DNA of 64,000 nucleotides from Gammaproteobacteria bacterium HGW-Gammaproteobacteria-15 (GCA_002840125.1 PGZF01000001.1:496001-560000), one strand, 5' to 3'. Shown: positions 1-9,500, counted from the stretch's first letter. Notes: a model not told the origin generated them from the letters alone. A program made the numbers and translations.

Positions 1-231
1 CCACCCTCACCTGGGCATTATTCTGCAGATCCGCCGGTTTGATCCGCCAGCTGCGGAATAATGTCAGGCGAACGGGTTGCTGTAGTAAAAAAATTGCTAT
101 AAATGTATTGCTAAAGCAGGCATAAATGCCTAAGCTTGCGCCCGTATTACATATTTAAACAAAACAGTGCGGGTATATAACAAATTGTTTTTCTATAGTA
201 TCTATACCAACCTGAAATATTACAGAGCAAA
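1..231. other. Left edge, no gene assigned
   Basis: No complete gene is visible. A short plus-strand frame is open from the window edge to a TAA at 59-61 and could be the last 19 codons of a gene lying mostly outside the window, but nothing in it is recognisable. The rest is AT-rich and non-coding, and probably carries the promoter of the small membrane protein that follows. No clear -35/-10 pair was found. Confidence 0.3.
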
Positions 232-513
232 ATGGAAAATCTGAGCCCTTTACCGGAATTTAGTGCCAAGCACTACTTACTGTTAGTGGCATTACTGGTT
301 GTTGCCAGCAGTTGCGCACCAGCTTTAAGCTGGTTGTTTCCTTCTCTGGCCGGTACTGTCTGGATAACACTGGTGCCGCCTTTGCTGGGCCTGTACCAGC
401 TATTATTATTATTTCGCAACCTTGGCATTGTTAAGTTGCCCGGTGTTGCCTGTTATTCAGCCCTGCTGGCACCGCTTTCTGTGCTGAGTTTTTATCAGTT
501 CGTACTGCACTAA
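232..513 (+). CDS. Small hypothetical inner-membrane protein
   Basis: The frame encodes 93 residues that I do not recognise as a named family. Three hydrophobic stretches, at about residues 14-34, 40-62 and 70-90, suggest a small integral membrane protein with three helices. The upstream ribosome-binding site is weak (a short AGAG just before the ATG). It lies 123 bases before ylqF on the same strand, so it may have its own transcript. The composition looks like real coding sequence, but function is unknown and the gene call is only moderately secure. Confidence 0.45.
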   Translation: MENLSPLPEFSAKHYLLLVALLVVASSCAPALSWLFPSLAGTVWITLVPPLLGLYQLLLLFRNLGIVKLPGVACYSALLAPLSVLSFYQFVLH

Positions 514-636
514 CATAGCTTTTGCCATTTTTGAGCTATTCATTTTGCGCTATCATAGCAGCGCCCACTAAAACAGTGGGTGCTTTTGCTATATGGCTGC
601 CACTGTCTGCCATTTGCTATTTTAAGGTTGTAACGG

Positions 637-1572
637 ATGTCTATTAACTGGTTCCCGGGCCATATGCACAAAGCCCGTAAAGAAATCGCTGAAGTCATGC
701 CGCAGGTCGATATTATTATCGAAATGCTCGATGCCCGTATTCCCTTCTCCAGCGAAAACCCTTTAGTGCCGCAGCTACGTGGTAACACGCCCTGTATTAA
801 AGTGCTGAACAAAGCCGATTTAGCCGATCCGGTGCTAACCCGGCGCTGGGTTGAACATTTTGAGCAACAGGCCGGCGTAAAAGCTATTCCAATCAGCCAG
901 CAAAACCCGGAGCAAATCCGGGCGTTACTGCAACTGTGTAACGACATGCTGCCAGAGCGTAATCTGGATATCCGGGCTGCACGGGCAATGATAATGGGCA
1001 TTCCTAATGTCGGTAAATCGACCTTAATTAATACCCTTGCCGGGCGTACCATTGCCAAAACAGGTAACGAAGCCGGTGTGACAAAAATGCAGCAGCGCAT
1101 TAAGCTGGAAAATAATGTTATTTTAACCGACACGCCGGGCTTTTTGTGGCCCAAACTCAGCCCGCCTACCTGTGGTTACCGTTTAGCCGTTACCGGCGCA
1201 ATAAAAGATACCGTGTTTGATTATGCCGATATTGCCATGTTTGCTGCTGACTATCTGTTAAAAACCTACCCGCAGGCGGTAATGCAACGCTTTGGCTTAA
1301 CCGAACTGCCAGAAAACGATTTAGCCCTGATGGATGCCATTGGTGTTAAACGCGGTGCGATGCGCAAAGGCGGGATCGTGGATCTGGAAAAAGCCGGCAG
1401 CATCCTAATTACCGAACTGCGTGCTGGTAACCTCGGGCAGATAACGCTGGAAACACCGGAAATGGTCAGCCAGGAACAAATTGACGCCAAAGCTGAAGAA
1501 GGCGCCAAGGCCAAAGAAAAAGCCGAACGTGAAGCCGAGCGCAAGCGTAAAGCACAGCGAAAATATCGCTAG
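637..1572 (+). CDS. ylqF: Ribosome biogenesis GTPase YlqF (RbgA family)
   Basis: This 311-residue protein is a circularly permuted GTPase. The G4 motif NKAD (about residues 58-61) comes before the P-loop GIPNVGKS (about 121-128) and the G3 motif DTPG (about 165-168). That order, with the N-terminal WFPGHM signature, is diagnostic of YlqF/RbgA, which in Bacillus acts late in assembly of the large ribosomal subunit. The C-terminus after about residue 270 is a highly charged Lys/Glu/Arg tail, probably an RNA-contacting extension. The ATG follows an AAGG about a dozen bases upstream. The family is well defined; the exact role in gammaproteobacteria is less studied. Confidence 0.92.
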   Translation: MSINWFPGHMHKARKEIAEVMPQVDIIIEMLDARIPFSSENPLVPQLRGNTPCIKVLNKADLADPVLTRRWVEHFEQQAGVKAIPISQQNPEQIRALLQLCNDMLPERNLDIRAARAMIMGIPNVGKSTLINTLAGRTIAKTGNEAGVTKMQQRIKLENNVILTDTPGFLWPKLSPPTCGYRLAVTGAIKDTVFDYADIAMFAADYLLKTYPQAVMQRFGLTELPENDLALMDAIGVKRGAMRKGGIVDLEKAGSILITELRAGNLGQITLETPEMVSQEQIDAKAEEGAKAKEKAEREAERKRKAQRKYR

Positions 1573-1670
1573 ACCACAGCGCCGGCAAGTACCGTGAAAG
1601 CTAAAGCCACACGGTGCTTGTTGAGAGCACCGCAACACGCTACTATGAACACCTTGTTATTGAGGGTGTT

Positions 1671-1997
1671 ATGCTGCGCAAAACCATAGGTTTGATTATT
1701 CTGCTGGCAATTATGCTGAACCACGCTGTAGTGGCGTGCGATGCTATGGTTGTGCATTTGCCGGATCATACTCACTCCTATACCAGCCAGACCGACACCC
1801 ATACCGGCAACAACCTCAGCGACAACAGCCACAGCGATGAAGCAGATCAGCACAGTCCGCATGCGCATGTAAGTTGCCATATTGCCTTTTTACATGGTGT
1901 TGAGCTGCTTAATTTCAGCAGTGCCGCCATTACCGGCTCTCACCCTAGTTGCCAAACCATTAGCTACAGCCCCCCGGTACCGCCTCCTAACGTTTAA
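1671..1997 (+). CDS. Secreted histidine-rich protein upstream of czcCBA (CzcI-like)
   Basis: From the ATG at 1671 the product is about 108 residues: a hydrophobic signal segment (residues 3-20) ending near VVACDA, then a His/Asp/Ser-rich region with many HxH-type clusters (LPDHTHSY, SPHAHVSCH). This start is preferred over an upstream in-frame GTG at 1614 because it gives a clean signal peptide and has GAGG five bases upstream. Small histidine-rich exported proteins commonly precede CzcCBA-type pumps (CzcI/NccX-like) and are thought to bind or sense periplasmic metal. Here the gene ends 45 bases before the outer-membrane component and is probably its first operon partner. The function is inferred from composition and position. 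Confidence 0.6.
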   Translation: MLRKTIGLIILLAIMLNHAVVACDAMVVHLPDHTHSYTSQTDTHTGNNLSDNSHSDEADQHSPHAHVSCHIAFLHGVELLNFSSAAITGSHPSCQTISYSPPVPPPNV

Positions 1998-2042
1998 TCC
2001 TGTTCGTTTTTCACTCTAATCTGAATTAACAGGAGCATACCT

Positions 2043-3350
2043 ATGTGTATGAGATTTACGCTGCCCATCTTGCTGGCAGTTACCGGCTATTGCCTAAGTG
2101 TAACCGCCGAACCAAGTGCTAACGCCGGGCTAAGCGCAAATGCCGAACCGTTGTCATTACCACAAGCATTGCAGCGCACATTGCAGCATAACTCAGTGCT
2201 GCAGGCCTACCCTTATCAGCAGCGTATTGCCGAGGCAAACCGGTTGCAGGCGGGCAACCGCCCCTTGCCACAACTGGATGTTGCGGTTGAAAACATTCTC
2301 GGCAGTGGCGACAACCGCGGCCTGGCCGGTGCTGAACTAACCTTAAGCTTAAGCCAGCAGATTGAACTGGGCAGTAAACGCCAGCGCAGGCTGGATGTTG
2401 CCGGCTGGCAATCTCAATTGCAGCAAGACAACTACGAATTAGCCCGCCTGGATGTGCTGGCCGATACCACCAGACAATATATTCAGCTACTGCATTTACA
2501 GCAGCAAAGGCTACTGACAGAGCAGAAAATTGGCCGCGAAACGGCTTTACTTAACACCGCACTGGAACGCAGCAAAGCCAGCAACCTGCATGAAGCAGAT
2601 ATCAGTCGTATTAAACTAAAACTGCTGCGTAGCCAGATAGCACTGACAAACTTAGATCAGCAGCTTGAGCTGCAACGTTATCAGCTGGCGGCCCGCTGGA
2701 ATGCAGGGCCTGACTTTAGCGCCGTAACAGGTAACCTGGCTACGCTGCCTTTGCTGCCGGGGTTGGCCGAACTACAAACCCGCCTGCAACGCAGCCCACT
2801 GACCAACCGCTACCTTACCCAGCAACGTTTAGCCCAAAGCCGCCTGCAGCAAGCCGAAGCAGACAGCACTGCCGATATCACCTTATCTGCCGGGCTAAAA
2901 CGTAATGAAGCACAAAATGATACCTCGCTGGTACTGGGCTTCAGCCTGCCGCTGTACAGCGCGGGCGCCAGCAAAGCAAACCGGCTGGTGGCACAAGCTG
3001 AGCAAGAACTGGCCGCCACACAACAACAGCTTAACCATACCGAGCTGAACTTACTGCTACAGCATTACCTGCTGCAGCTCAACACCTTGCGCTCGGTCAC
3101 GGCGGCTATTGCCAACCAACTGCTGCCACAGGCCGCTCATTTGCTGGCCACCAGCACAGCCGGCTATCAGCAAGGCCAGATTGATTTACTCAGTGTACTG
3201 GCCGCTGATGAAGAACTGGCACAAGCCAATCTGGAACTGGTTGAAAGCCAGAGCCGTTTTCATCTGATCTTACTGGAACTGGAACGTCTGACGGGACAAC
3301 CGCTGGCGCTTTCCGGCCCTGTGCCACTAGCGGCAATGGAGCATAAATAA
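2043..3350 (+). CDS. czcC: Outer-membrane efflux protein, CzcC-like (TolC family)
   Basis: The 435-residue product starts with a signal peptide (about residues 1-22, ending TAEP) and continues with two long, Leu/Gln/Ala-rich helical repeats typical of outer-membrane efflux proteins of the TolC/CzcC family. It would form the trimeric exit duct of the metal efflux pump. AGGAG lies eight bases before the ATG. The TAA stop shares its last base with the ATG of the next gene (TAATG), so translation is coupled. Metal specificity cannot be read from this subunit. Confidence 0.85.
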   Translation: MCMRFTLPILLAVTGYCLSVTAEPSANAGLSANAEPLSLPQALQRTLQHNSVLQAYPYQQRIAEANRLQAGNRPLPQLDVAVENILGSGDNRGLAGAELTLSLSQQIELGSKRQRRLDVAGWQSQLQQDNYELARLDVLADTTRQYIQLLHLQQQRLLTEQKIGRETALLNTALERSKASNLHEADISRIKLKLLRSQIALTNLDQQLELQRYQLAARWNAGPDFSAVTGNLATLPLLPGLAELQTRLQRSPLTNRYLTQQRLAQSRLQQAEADSTADITLSAGLKRNEAQNDTSLVLGFSLPLYSAGASKANRLVAQAEQELAATQQQLNHTELNLLLQHYLLQLNTLRSVTAAIANQLLPQAAHLLATSTAGYQQGQIDLLSVLAADEELAQANLELVESQSRFHLILLELERLTGQPLALSGPVPLAAMEHK

Positions 3351-4387
3351 TGCAAAAAATTACTGTAAAACGCTTAAACACACCGCGCTTGTCTGTTGTT
3401 ATCTGGCTGGTTTTGTTGGCTACTAATTTACTGAGTTTGCAGATAAATGCCGCTGCAGAGCTGCATGGCAATCATGGCTCTGCCCAGGCACAGAATAATT
3501 CCCGGCACGATAAACATGATGATGACCACGACCATGGCAGTGATGAACACGGCGATGAACATAAACATAGCGATAAGCAACCGCTGAAAATCAGCGGGCG
3601 TATGCTAACGCTAAACCAGATCAGCACAGAAACCGCAACCGCCATAACGCTGGTGCAAAAAATCCAGCTGTATGGCGTTATTGCTGCGGTGCCGGAGCAA
3701 CAGGCTGCAGTTAAAGCACCTTATGCCGCTGTGCTGGATAAGGTGCTGGTAAAGCAAGGCGAGCAGGTCAGCAAAGGCCAGTTGCTGGCTGACCTGACTA
3801 ACCTTAGCAGTTTAAAACCCTATCAGCTGCGCGCCCCGCTGGCCGGTGTGGTTACCCGGCGCTATTTAAATGATGGCGAGCTGATCCGCGACGAAACCCT
3901 GCTGGATATTGCCAACTACAACAAGGTTTATGCTGAGATGTCAGCCTTTCCATCTGATATTGCGCTGTTAAAAGCCGATATGCCGGTTCGTGTGTTCAGC
4001 CTGCACCAGGCCAAAGTAGCGCATAGCACTATAGGTTATATCTCAGCACACATGACCGAAGGCCATATTGCCCGTGCCCGCGCCCTTATTCACAACGACG
4101 ATGGTTACTGGCGCCCGGGCATGCATATTAAAGCCGATATTCATATTGCAGAAATTGCCGTACCTGTGGCGGTTAAAAAAAGCGCGCTGCAGCGTGTTGA
4201 TAATCAGCCTGTAGTGTTTGTGCGCCATGGTGACAGCTTTGAAGTACATAAACTGACACTGGGCCGCGAGGATGATGACTATGTCGAAGTACTCAGCGGG
4301 CTGGAAGCTGGCAGTGAATATGCCAGCGCGAACAGCTTTATTCTTAAAGCCGATTTACTCAAATCCGGCGCAAGCCACCAGCATTAG
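3350..4387 (+). CDS. czcB: Periplasmic adaptor of heavy-metal RND pump, CzcB-like
   Basis: The 345-residue protein is a membrane-fusion (HlyD/CzcB) adaptor linking the inner-membrane pump to the outer-membrane duct. It has an N-terminal hydrophobic segment (about residues 16-35), a His/Asp-rich linker (about residues 38-78), a biotinyl-lipoyl-like region (KAPYAAVLDKVLVKQGEQVSKGQ followed by APLAGVVTRR) and a C-terminal beta-barrel/MPL part. The His-rich linker suggests direct binding of divalent metal. It is coupled to czcC by a one-base overlap and ends nine bases before czcA. Confidence 0.88.
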   Translation: MQKITVKRLNTPRLSVVIWLVLLATNLLSLQINAAAELHGNHGSAQAQNNSRHDKHDDDHDHGSDEHGDEHKHSDKQPLKISGRMLTLNQISTETATAITLVQKIQLYGVIAAVPEQQAAVKAPYAAVLDKVLVKQGEQVSKGQLLADLTNLSSLKPYQLRAPLAGVVTRRYLNDGELIRDETLLDIANYNKVYAEMSAFPSDIALLKADMPVRVFSLHQAKVAHSTIGYISAHMTEGHIARARALIHNDDGYWRPGMHIKADIHIAEIAVPVAVKKSALQRVDNQPVVFVRHGDSFEVHKLTLGREDDDYVEVLSGLEAGSEYASANSFILKADLLKSGASHQH

Positions 4388-4396
4388 GAGCACGCC

Positions 4397-7300
4397 ATGA
4401 TTGACTTGATGCTAAAACAGGCGTTACAGCGGCGTTATCTGGTATTGCTGCTTACCCTGCTGCTGGCACTGGCGGGTTTATGGCAGGCACAAAAACTGCC
4501 GATGGATGCCGTACCGGACATCACCAACGTGCAGGTGCAAATTAATACCTCCGCACCGGGGTATTCCCCTTTGGAGGCCGAGCAACGCCTTACCGTTATT
4601 ATTGAAAACGCCATGGCTGGCCTGCCAAAACTGCAATATAGCCGCTCGTTATCACGTTATGGCATGTCGCAGGTTACCGTGGTATTTGATGAAGGCACCG
4701 ACATTTACTGGGCTCGCCAGCAAGTGTCAGAACGGCTGCAAAGTGTACGCGACAACCTGCCCGCCGACAGCCAGGCCAGCCTTGGCCCGATCACCAGCGG
4801 GCTGGGCGAAATATTTATGTACTCAGTGAGTGCCAGTGCAGATGCCCTTACAGCAGAGGGCAAGCCCTACAACGCGGAAGACTTACGCACAATACAAGAC
4901 TGGCAGATAAAACCGCAGCTGGTCAACGTAAAAGGCGTAACCGAGGTTAATGCCATTGGCGGCTATCAGCGTCAGTATCAGGTTGCACCCGATCCGGCGC
5001 GGTTGCTGGCTTTTAAACTGACACTGGATGATATCGCTACAGCTCTTAGGCGTAACAACAGCAATGTCGGCGCCGGTTATATCGAGCAGCGTGGTGAGCA
5101 ATGGCTGGTTCGCTCCCCTGGCCAGTTTAGCAACCTGAATGATATCAGCGGGCTGGTTATTGCCAAACGCGACGATGCCCCGGTGCGGCTGAGTGATGTA
5201 GCAGACGTTATCTATGGCAAAGAACTGCGCACCGGCGCAGCCAGCCTGAACGGCGAAGAAACCGTGCTGGGTACTGTGTTTATGTTAATGGGTGAAAACA
5301 GCAGAACGGTATCCCGCGCTGTAGCGGCTAAGCTGGATGAAATAAACCTGCGCCTGCCAGAGGGTGTGCAGGCTTATCCGGTATATAACCGCACCACTTT
5401 GGTAGATAAAACCATTGCCACCGTGCAAAAAAACCTGTTTGAAGGCGCCGTGTTGGTTATCGTGGTGCTGTTTATCTTTTTGGGTAATATCCGCGCGGCG
5501 CTTATTACCGCGCTGGTCATTCCCCTTAGCCTGCTGTTTGCCATCACTGGCATGGCACTGAATAAAGTCAGCGGTAATCTGATGAGCTTAGGCGCAATCG
5601 ACTTTGGCTTAATTGTCGATGGTGCCGTTATCGTTAGCGAAAACTGCCTGCGTCGTTTAGGCCTGGCGCAACACCGGCATGGCCGCCTGCTAACACTGCA
5701 AGAACGTCTGGCCGAGGTGTATCTGGCCACACGCGAAGTGTTTACCCCGGCGGTATTTGGTGTACTGATTATTATGCTGGTGTTTCTGCCTGTGTTTGCC
5801 TTAAGCGGTGTTGAAGGCAAAATGTTTCACCCTATGGCCTTTACCGTTATTGCCGCCCTGGCGGGTGCTGTGCTGCTGGCCATCAGCTTTGTACCGGCAG
5901 CGATTGCCATTTTTATCCGCGGTAAGGTAACAGGGCAGGACTCAGGCTTAATGCGGGTATTAAAACGCAGCTACTCGCGCTTGCTAAGCCGCACTTTGCG
6001 CCATCCGCTGCCGGTTATAGCATCGGCACTGCTGCTGGTTGTGCTGGTGTTCTGGCAGGGCAGCAAGCTTGGCAGTGAATTTATGCCACAGCTGGATGAG
6101 GGCGATATTGCACTGCATGCGCTGCGTATACCCGGCACCAGTTTGTCGCAGTCACTGCAAATGCAGTTGCTGCTGGAGCGTGAAATTGCTGCTATGCCAC
6201 AAGTTAAGCAGGTATTTTCTAAAATTGGCACAGCGGAAATCGCCACTGATCCTATGCCACCTAATGTCGCCGATACCTTTGTCATATTAAAACCGCAATC
6301 AGTCTGGCCGGATCCTAACCTGAGCAAAGCGGCTTTAACAGAGCAACTGCGCCAGATAGCACAAGCGATTCCGGGTAATAATTACGAATTTACCCAGCCG
6401 ATACAAATGCGCTTTAACGAGCTTATCGCCGGTGTAAGGGCTGATGTGGCCGTGCGTATTTACGGCGATGATTTAACCGAGCTGACTAAAGCTGCAGAAG
6501 CGGCAACGGTGCTGCTAAGTAATATTGCCGGCGCAAAAGATGTGCGTATGGAGCAAGCGTCTGGTTTACCTATGCTGTCGATTGAACCTGAGCGCGATCA
6601 TCTGGCGCTACTGGGAATAGACGTCGCCACAGTGCAACAGACCATCCAAACCGCCATTGGTGGTTTGCAGCTGGGGCATATTTATGAAGGCGATAAAGCT
6701 TTTGCACTGGTACTGCGTTTAGCTGACGATATCCGCTCAGATCCACAGCAATTAAAGCGCTTGCCGGTTGCTTTGCCTGATACCGGCACTGAACTAACCT
6801 ATGTACCGCTGGGCGAGATCAGCCATTTTAATGAAATTAACTCCCCCAACCAGATAAACCGCGAAAGCGGTAAGCGCAATATTGTTGTCAGCGCCAATAT
6901 CGCCGGGCGCGATTTGGGCAGTTTTATTGCACAAACCCGCCAGGTTATGAATACACAGCTTACACTCCCGGCCGGATACTGGCTCGACTACGGCGGCAGC
7001 TTTGAGCAGCTGCAATCGGCCTCTGCCCGGCTGGCCTGGCTGGTACCGCTGACATTACTGCTTATTTTTGGCTTGCTGTTCAGTGCACTTGGCAGTGCAA
7101 AAGATGCCGCTATCGTATTTAGCGGCATACCACTGGCCTTAACCGGCGGGCTGGGGGCGCTGATGCTGCGCGATATGCCGCTGTCTATCTCCGCTGCGGT
7201 AGGTTTTATTGCACTATCTGGTATCGCGGTATTAAACGGCGTGGTCATGCTGGCGATGATTAAACAGCTACGTGAACAAGGCGCAGTGTTGCAAGATGCC

Positions 7301-7519
7301 ATTACCCAGGGTGCCATCATGCGTTTAAGGCCGGTGCTGATGACAGCACTGGTGGCCAGTTTAGGCTTTATTCCTATGGCGTTTAACACCGGCGCAGGGG
7401 CCGAGGTACAGCGCCCGCTGGCAACGGTGGTAATAGGCGGTATTATTTCAGCTACTGCGCTTACGTTACTGCTGCTACCCTTATTGTATAAACTGGTACA
7501 CCGTAAACACAGCTGCTAA
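4397..7519 (+). CDS. czcA: Heavy-metal efflux RND transporter, CzcA-like
   Basis: The 1040-residue protein is an inner-membrane proton/metal antiporter of the HME-RND family. It begins with a transmembrane helix followed by the LPMDAVPDITNVQVQ signature. It has the usual two halves, each with a large periplasmic loop and a block of membrane helices. The TM4 motif DFGLIVDGAVIVSEN is close to the HME consensus associated with Zn/Co/Cd or Ni pumps and carries the two essential acidic residues. The length matches the family (about 1030-1070). A GGAG lies upstream of the ATG. Together with the three preceding genes it forms a complete CzcCBA efflux system. No metal-responsive regulator is adjacent. 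Confidence 0.92.
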   Translation: MIDLMLKQALQRRYLVLLLTLLLALAGLWQAQKLPMDAVPDITNVQVQINTSAPGYSPLEAEQRLTVIIENAMAGLPKLQYSRSLSRYGMSQVTVVFDEGTDIYWARQQVSERLQSVRDNLPADSQASLGPITSGLGEIFMYSVSASADALTAEGKPYNAEDLRTIQDWQIKPQLVNVKGVTEVNAIGGYQRQYQVAPDPARLLAFKLTLDDIATALRRNNSNVGAGYIEQRGEQWLVRSPGQFSNLNDISGLVIAKRDDAPVRLSDVADVIYGKELRTGAASLNGEETVLGTVFMLMGENSRTVSRAVAAKLDEINLRLPEGVQAYPVYNRTTLVDKTIATVQKNLFEGAVLVIVVLFIFLGNIRAALITALVIPLSLLFAITGMALNKVSGNLMSLGAIDFGLIVDGAVIVSENCLRRLGLAQHRHGRLLTLQERLAEVYLATREVFTPAVFGVLIIMLVFLPVFALSGVEGKMFHPMAFTVIAALAGAVLLAISFVPAAIAIFIRGKVTGQDSGLMRVLKRSYSRLLSRTLRHPLPVIASALLLVVLVFWQGSKLGSEFMPQLDEGDIALHALRIPGTSLSQSLQMQLLLEREIAAMPQVKQVFSKIGTAEIATDPMPPNVADTFVILKPQSVWPDPNLSKAALTEQLRQIAQAIPGNNYEFTQPIQMRFNELIAGVRADVAVRIYGDDLTELTKAAEAATVLLSNIAGAKDVRMEQASGLPMLSIEPERDHLALLGIDVATVQQTIQTAIGGLQLGHIYEGDKAFALVLRLADDIRSDPQQLKRLPVALPDTGTELTYVPLGEISHFNEINSPNQINRESGKRNIVVSANIAGRDLGSFIAQTRQVMNTQLTLPAGYWLDYGGSFEQLQSASARLAWLVPLTLLLIFGLLFSALGSAKDAAIVFSGIPLALTGGLGALMLRDMPLSISAAVGFIALSGIAVLNGVVMLAMIKQLREQGAVLQDAITQGAIMRLRPVLMTALVASLGFIPMAFNTGAGAEVQRPLATVVIGGIISATALTLLLLPLLYKLVHRKHSC

Positions 7520-7549
7520 TACAACGACTAGCACAACTTAACGTTTGCT

Positions 7550-7574
7550 GCGGCGCTAACTATTTTAGCGCCGC
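7550..7574. terminator. Hairpin downstream of czcA
   Basis: A perfect 10-bp stem (GCGGCGCTAA paired with TTAGCGCCGC) encloses a five-base loop, 30 bases after the czcA stop. There is no proper T-run after it, so it is either a weak intrinsic terminator or an RNA-stabilising hairpin. Confidence 0.45.
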
Positions 7575-7700
7575 CATTGTTAAACCCGGCTTGCAACCCC
7601 AACTAGGTTGCAGCGCATTCTTAACCAGTAAGACGCAGCCGACAGGCCTCAACCAACCAGCTCCAACTAAACTGTTCCAACCAATACAGAGGGTTAATCC

Positions 7701-8213
7701 ATGTTTTACGATATTACCGTAGTGCAATTTAGCAAAATGCTGCAAAATTTAAGCGCCATCCTTGATAAAGGTGCCACCTTTGCCGAAAGTAAAAAAATTG
7801 ATGTCTCTGTTTTACTGAATGCGCGTTTAGCGCCGGATCAGTTTCATCTGATCCGCCAGGTACAAATTGCCTGCGACACAGCCAAATTAGGCGTAGCCCG
7901 TATCACCGGCAAAACAGACAGCGCCCCCAAGCATGCCGACGATGAAACCACTTTAGCGCAATTACAGCAGCGCATCGGCGATACCGTAGCGTATCTGGCC
8001 AGCTTTACCGAGGCCGATTTCAGCCATGCCGCCACGCAAAAAATTACTCAGCCACGCTGGGAAGGTAAATATCTAACGGGTTACGAATTCTTGATCCAGC
8101 ATGTCATCCCTAATTTGTACTTCCATATCACCACCGCCTACGCCATTTTGCGTCACAATGGGGTCGATGTAGGTAAAAAAGATTATCTGGGTGCTATGCC
8201 GTATAAAGTTTAA
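7701..8213 (+). CDS. DUF1993 family protein
   Basis: The 170-residue soluble protein matches DUF1993 by its overall pattern: an N-terminal FSKMLQNLSAILDKG helix, the central LLNARLAPDQFHLIRQVQ motif, and the C-terminal GYEFLIQHVIPNLYFHITTAY segment. The family is all-helical and resembles DinB-type proteins; its biochemical role is not established. AGAGGG lies eight bases before the ATG. It is followed by a strong bidirectional terminator. A degenerate copy of its last 14 codons occurs at 9346-9388 (see that entry). Confidence 0.85.
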   Translation: MFYDITVVQFSKMLQNLSAILDKGATFAESKKIDVSVLLNARLAPDQFHLIRQVQIACDTAKLGVARITGKTDSAPKHADDETTLAQLQQRIGDTVAYLASFTEADFSHAATQKITQPRWEGKYLTGYEFLIQHVIPNLYFHITTAYAILRHNGVDVGKKDYLGAMPYKV

Positions 8214-8223
8214 CGCGCAATGT

Positions 8224-8251
8224 AAAACGCCGGGCATTAACCCGGCGTTTT
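8224..8251. terminator. Bidirectional intrinsic terminator
   Basis: An 11-bp inverted repeat (AAAACGCCGGG and CCCGGCGTTTT) with a six-base loop gives an A-run on one side and a T-run on the other. It can end both the DUF1993 gene (plus strand) and the convergent alcohol dehydrogenase gene (minus strand). Confidence 0.85.
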
Positions 8252-8263
8252 CGTCTTTGAAGC

Positions 8264-9265
8264 TTAGCGCTCCAGTACAATCCGATAGCGGGCTTTACCG
8301 CTTTTTAAATGTGCCAACGCCTCATTTATTTGCTCAAACTTAAACATTTCTACTACCGGTTTAATATTGTGTTGCACAGCAAACTCCAGCATCTTGGCAA
8401 TAGTTGCAGGGCTGCCTACCGGCGAGCCAGACACAGAGCGCTGCGCCATAATCAGGCCAAATACGCCGATATTCAGCGGCTCCAGCGTAGCGCCAACAAA
8501 ATGCAACCGGCCTTTTGGCTTTAATGTCGACAGGTATAAATTCCAGTCCAGCGTTACATTCACAGTAGAGATAATTAAATCAAAGCGCCCTGCTGCCTGC
8601 TCTATCTCTGTGCTGTTGCGTGAATTAATACACTGATGCGCGCCCAGCGTTTTAGCTTCTTCTGTTTTACTGTCGCTGGAGGTGAAAGCTGTTACTTCAC
8701 AGCCCCAGGCCCGTAAAAACTGCAGCGCGATATGGCCCAGCCCGCCAATACCAATTACGGCCACTTTATCGGTGGGTTTTATATCAAACTGCACCAAGGG
8801 GTTAAATACGGTAATACCACCACAAAACAGCGGGCCGGCCGTTTTCGCATCCATACCCTGGGGCAGCGGCACTACACTGGCGGCATTGGCGCGTACTTTG
8901 TCGGCAAAGCCGCCATGGCGGCCCACTATGGTGCCTTGCGCCTGATTGCACAGGTTATGGTCGCCGCTACCGCAGCTGCTGCACACTTTACAATAATCTG
9001 AATGCCAGCCCAGCCCAACAACCTGCCCGGTTTTAAGATGGCTTACCGCTTCACCCAAAGCACTGATGCGGCCCACTACTTCATGGCCGCCAACCAGCGG
9101 GTAAGCTGACATACCCCATTCATTATTCAGCATCGACAGATCTGAATGGCAGATCCCACAGTAATCCACCTCTATTTCTACATCATCGCGGCCCAACGTA
9201 CCAGGTTCATATTGCCAGGGTACCAGTTTACTGTTGGCCTCCAGTGCGGCGTAAGCGTTAATCAT
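8264..9265 (-). CDS. NAD(P)-dependent zinc alcohol dehydrogenase (YahK/CAD type)
   Basis: The product (333 residues from the ATG at 9265) is a medium-chain dehydrogenase. The catalytic zinc site is seen in CGICHSD and GHEVVG, the structural zinc site in [15 protein letters not shown], and the nucleotide-binding turn in [17 protein letters not shown]. The pattern is closest to the cinnamyl-alcohol/YahK branch, which reduces aldehydes with NADPH. The start at 9265 is chosen over an upstream in-frame start at 9331 because AGGAGA sits just upstream and the family N-terminus (INAYAAL) begins there. The physiological substrate is unknown. The gene lies between the DUF1993 gene and a relic of that gene's 3' end. 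Confidence 0.88.
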   Translation of the reverse strand: MINAYAALEANSKLVPWQYEPGTLGRDDVEIEVDYCGICHSDLSMLNNEWGMSAYPLVGGHEVVGRISALGEAVSHLKTGQVVGLGWHSDYCKVCSSCGSGDHNLCNQAQGTIVGRHGGFADKVRANAASVVPLPQGMDAKTAGPLFCGGITVFNPLVQFDIKPTDKVAVIGIGGLGHIALQFLRAWGCEVTAFTSSDSKTEEAKTLGAHQCINSRNSTEIEQAAGRFDLIISTVNVTLDWNLYLSTLKPKGRLHFVGATLEPLNIGVFGLIMAQRSVSGSPVGSPATIAKMLEFAVQHNIKPVVEMFKFEQINEALAHLKSGKARYRIVLER

Positions 9266-9345
9266 ATTCTCTCCTGCAAAGTTGCGGTGTACGTTAGCAA
9301 TACAACTAATAGTATTAACCAGATCTGCCAAGCTGCGCTGAATTT

Positions 9346-9388
9346 GGTAAAAAAAGACGATCCAGGTGCGATACCGTGCAAAGTTTAA
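9346..9388 (+). pseudogene. Degenerate copy of the 3' end of the DUF1993 gene
   Basis: This stretch reads [12 protein letters not shown]-stop in one frame, closely matching KKDYLGAMPYKV-stop at the end of the intact DUF1993 gene (8172-8213). At DNA level it shares GGTAAAAAA, GGTGC, CCGT and AAAGTTTAA in the same order, with about one-base differences in spacing. The upstream part of the gene is not recognisable. It therefore looks like the eroded tail of a second DUF1993 copy, leaving the alcohol dehydrogenase gene flanked by two related gene ends. The match is short, so chance similarity is not fully excluded. Confidence 0.55.
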
Positions 9389-9500
9389 GCTAAAAAAGAC
9401 CTGCTTTGTGACTATTGGTAACTAACTGTAAAAGCTCTACTTTATCCGTTTTGACCACTGATAAACTGGCCGCTTCGAGGTAAGTTTCCAGGTGGTATAT

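Noticed and set aside
1-61. 3' end of an upstream plus-strand gene
   Set aside because: Nineteen codons without a recognisable motif are too few to assign; noted only in the left-edge entry.
540-1154. A 204-residue minus-strand frame opposite ylqF
   Set aside because: It is the complementary shadow of ylqF, with no recognisable domain and no ribosome-binding site.
9146-9345. A separate gene on the plus strand ending at 9388
   Set aside because: Most of this frame is antisense to the alcohol dehydrogenase gene; only its last codons resemble DUF1993, so it was called a relic instead.
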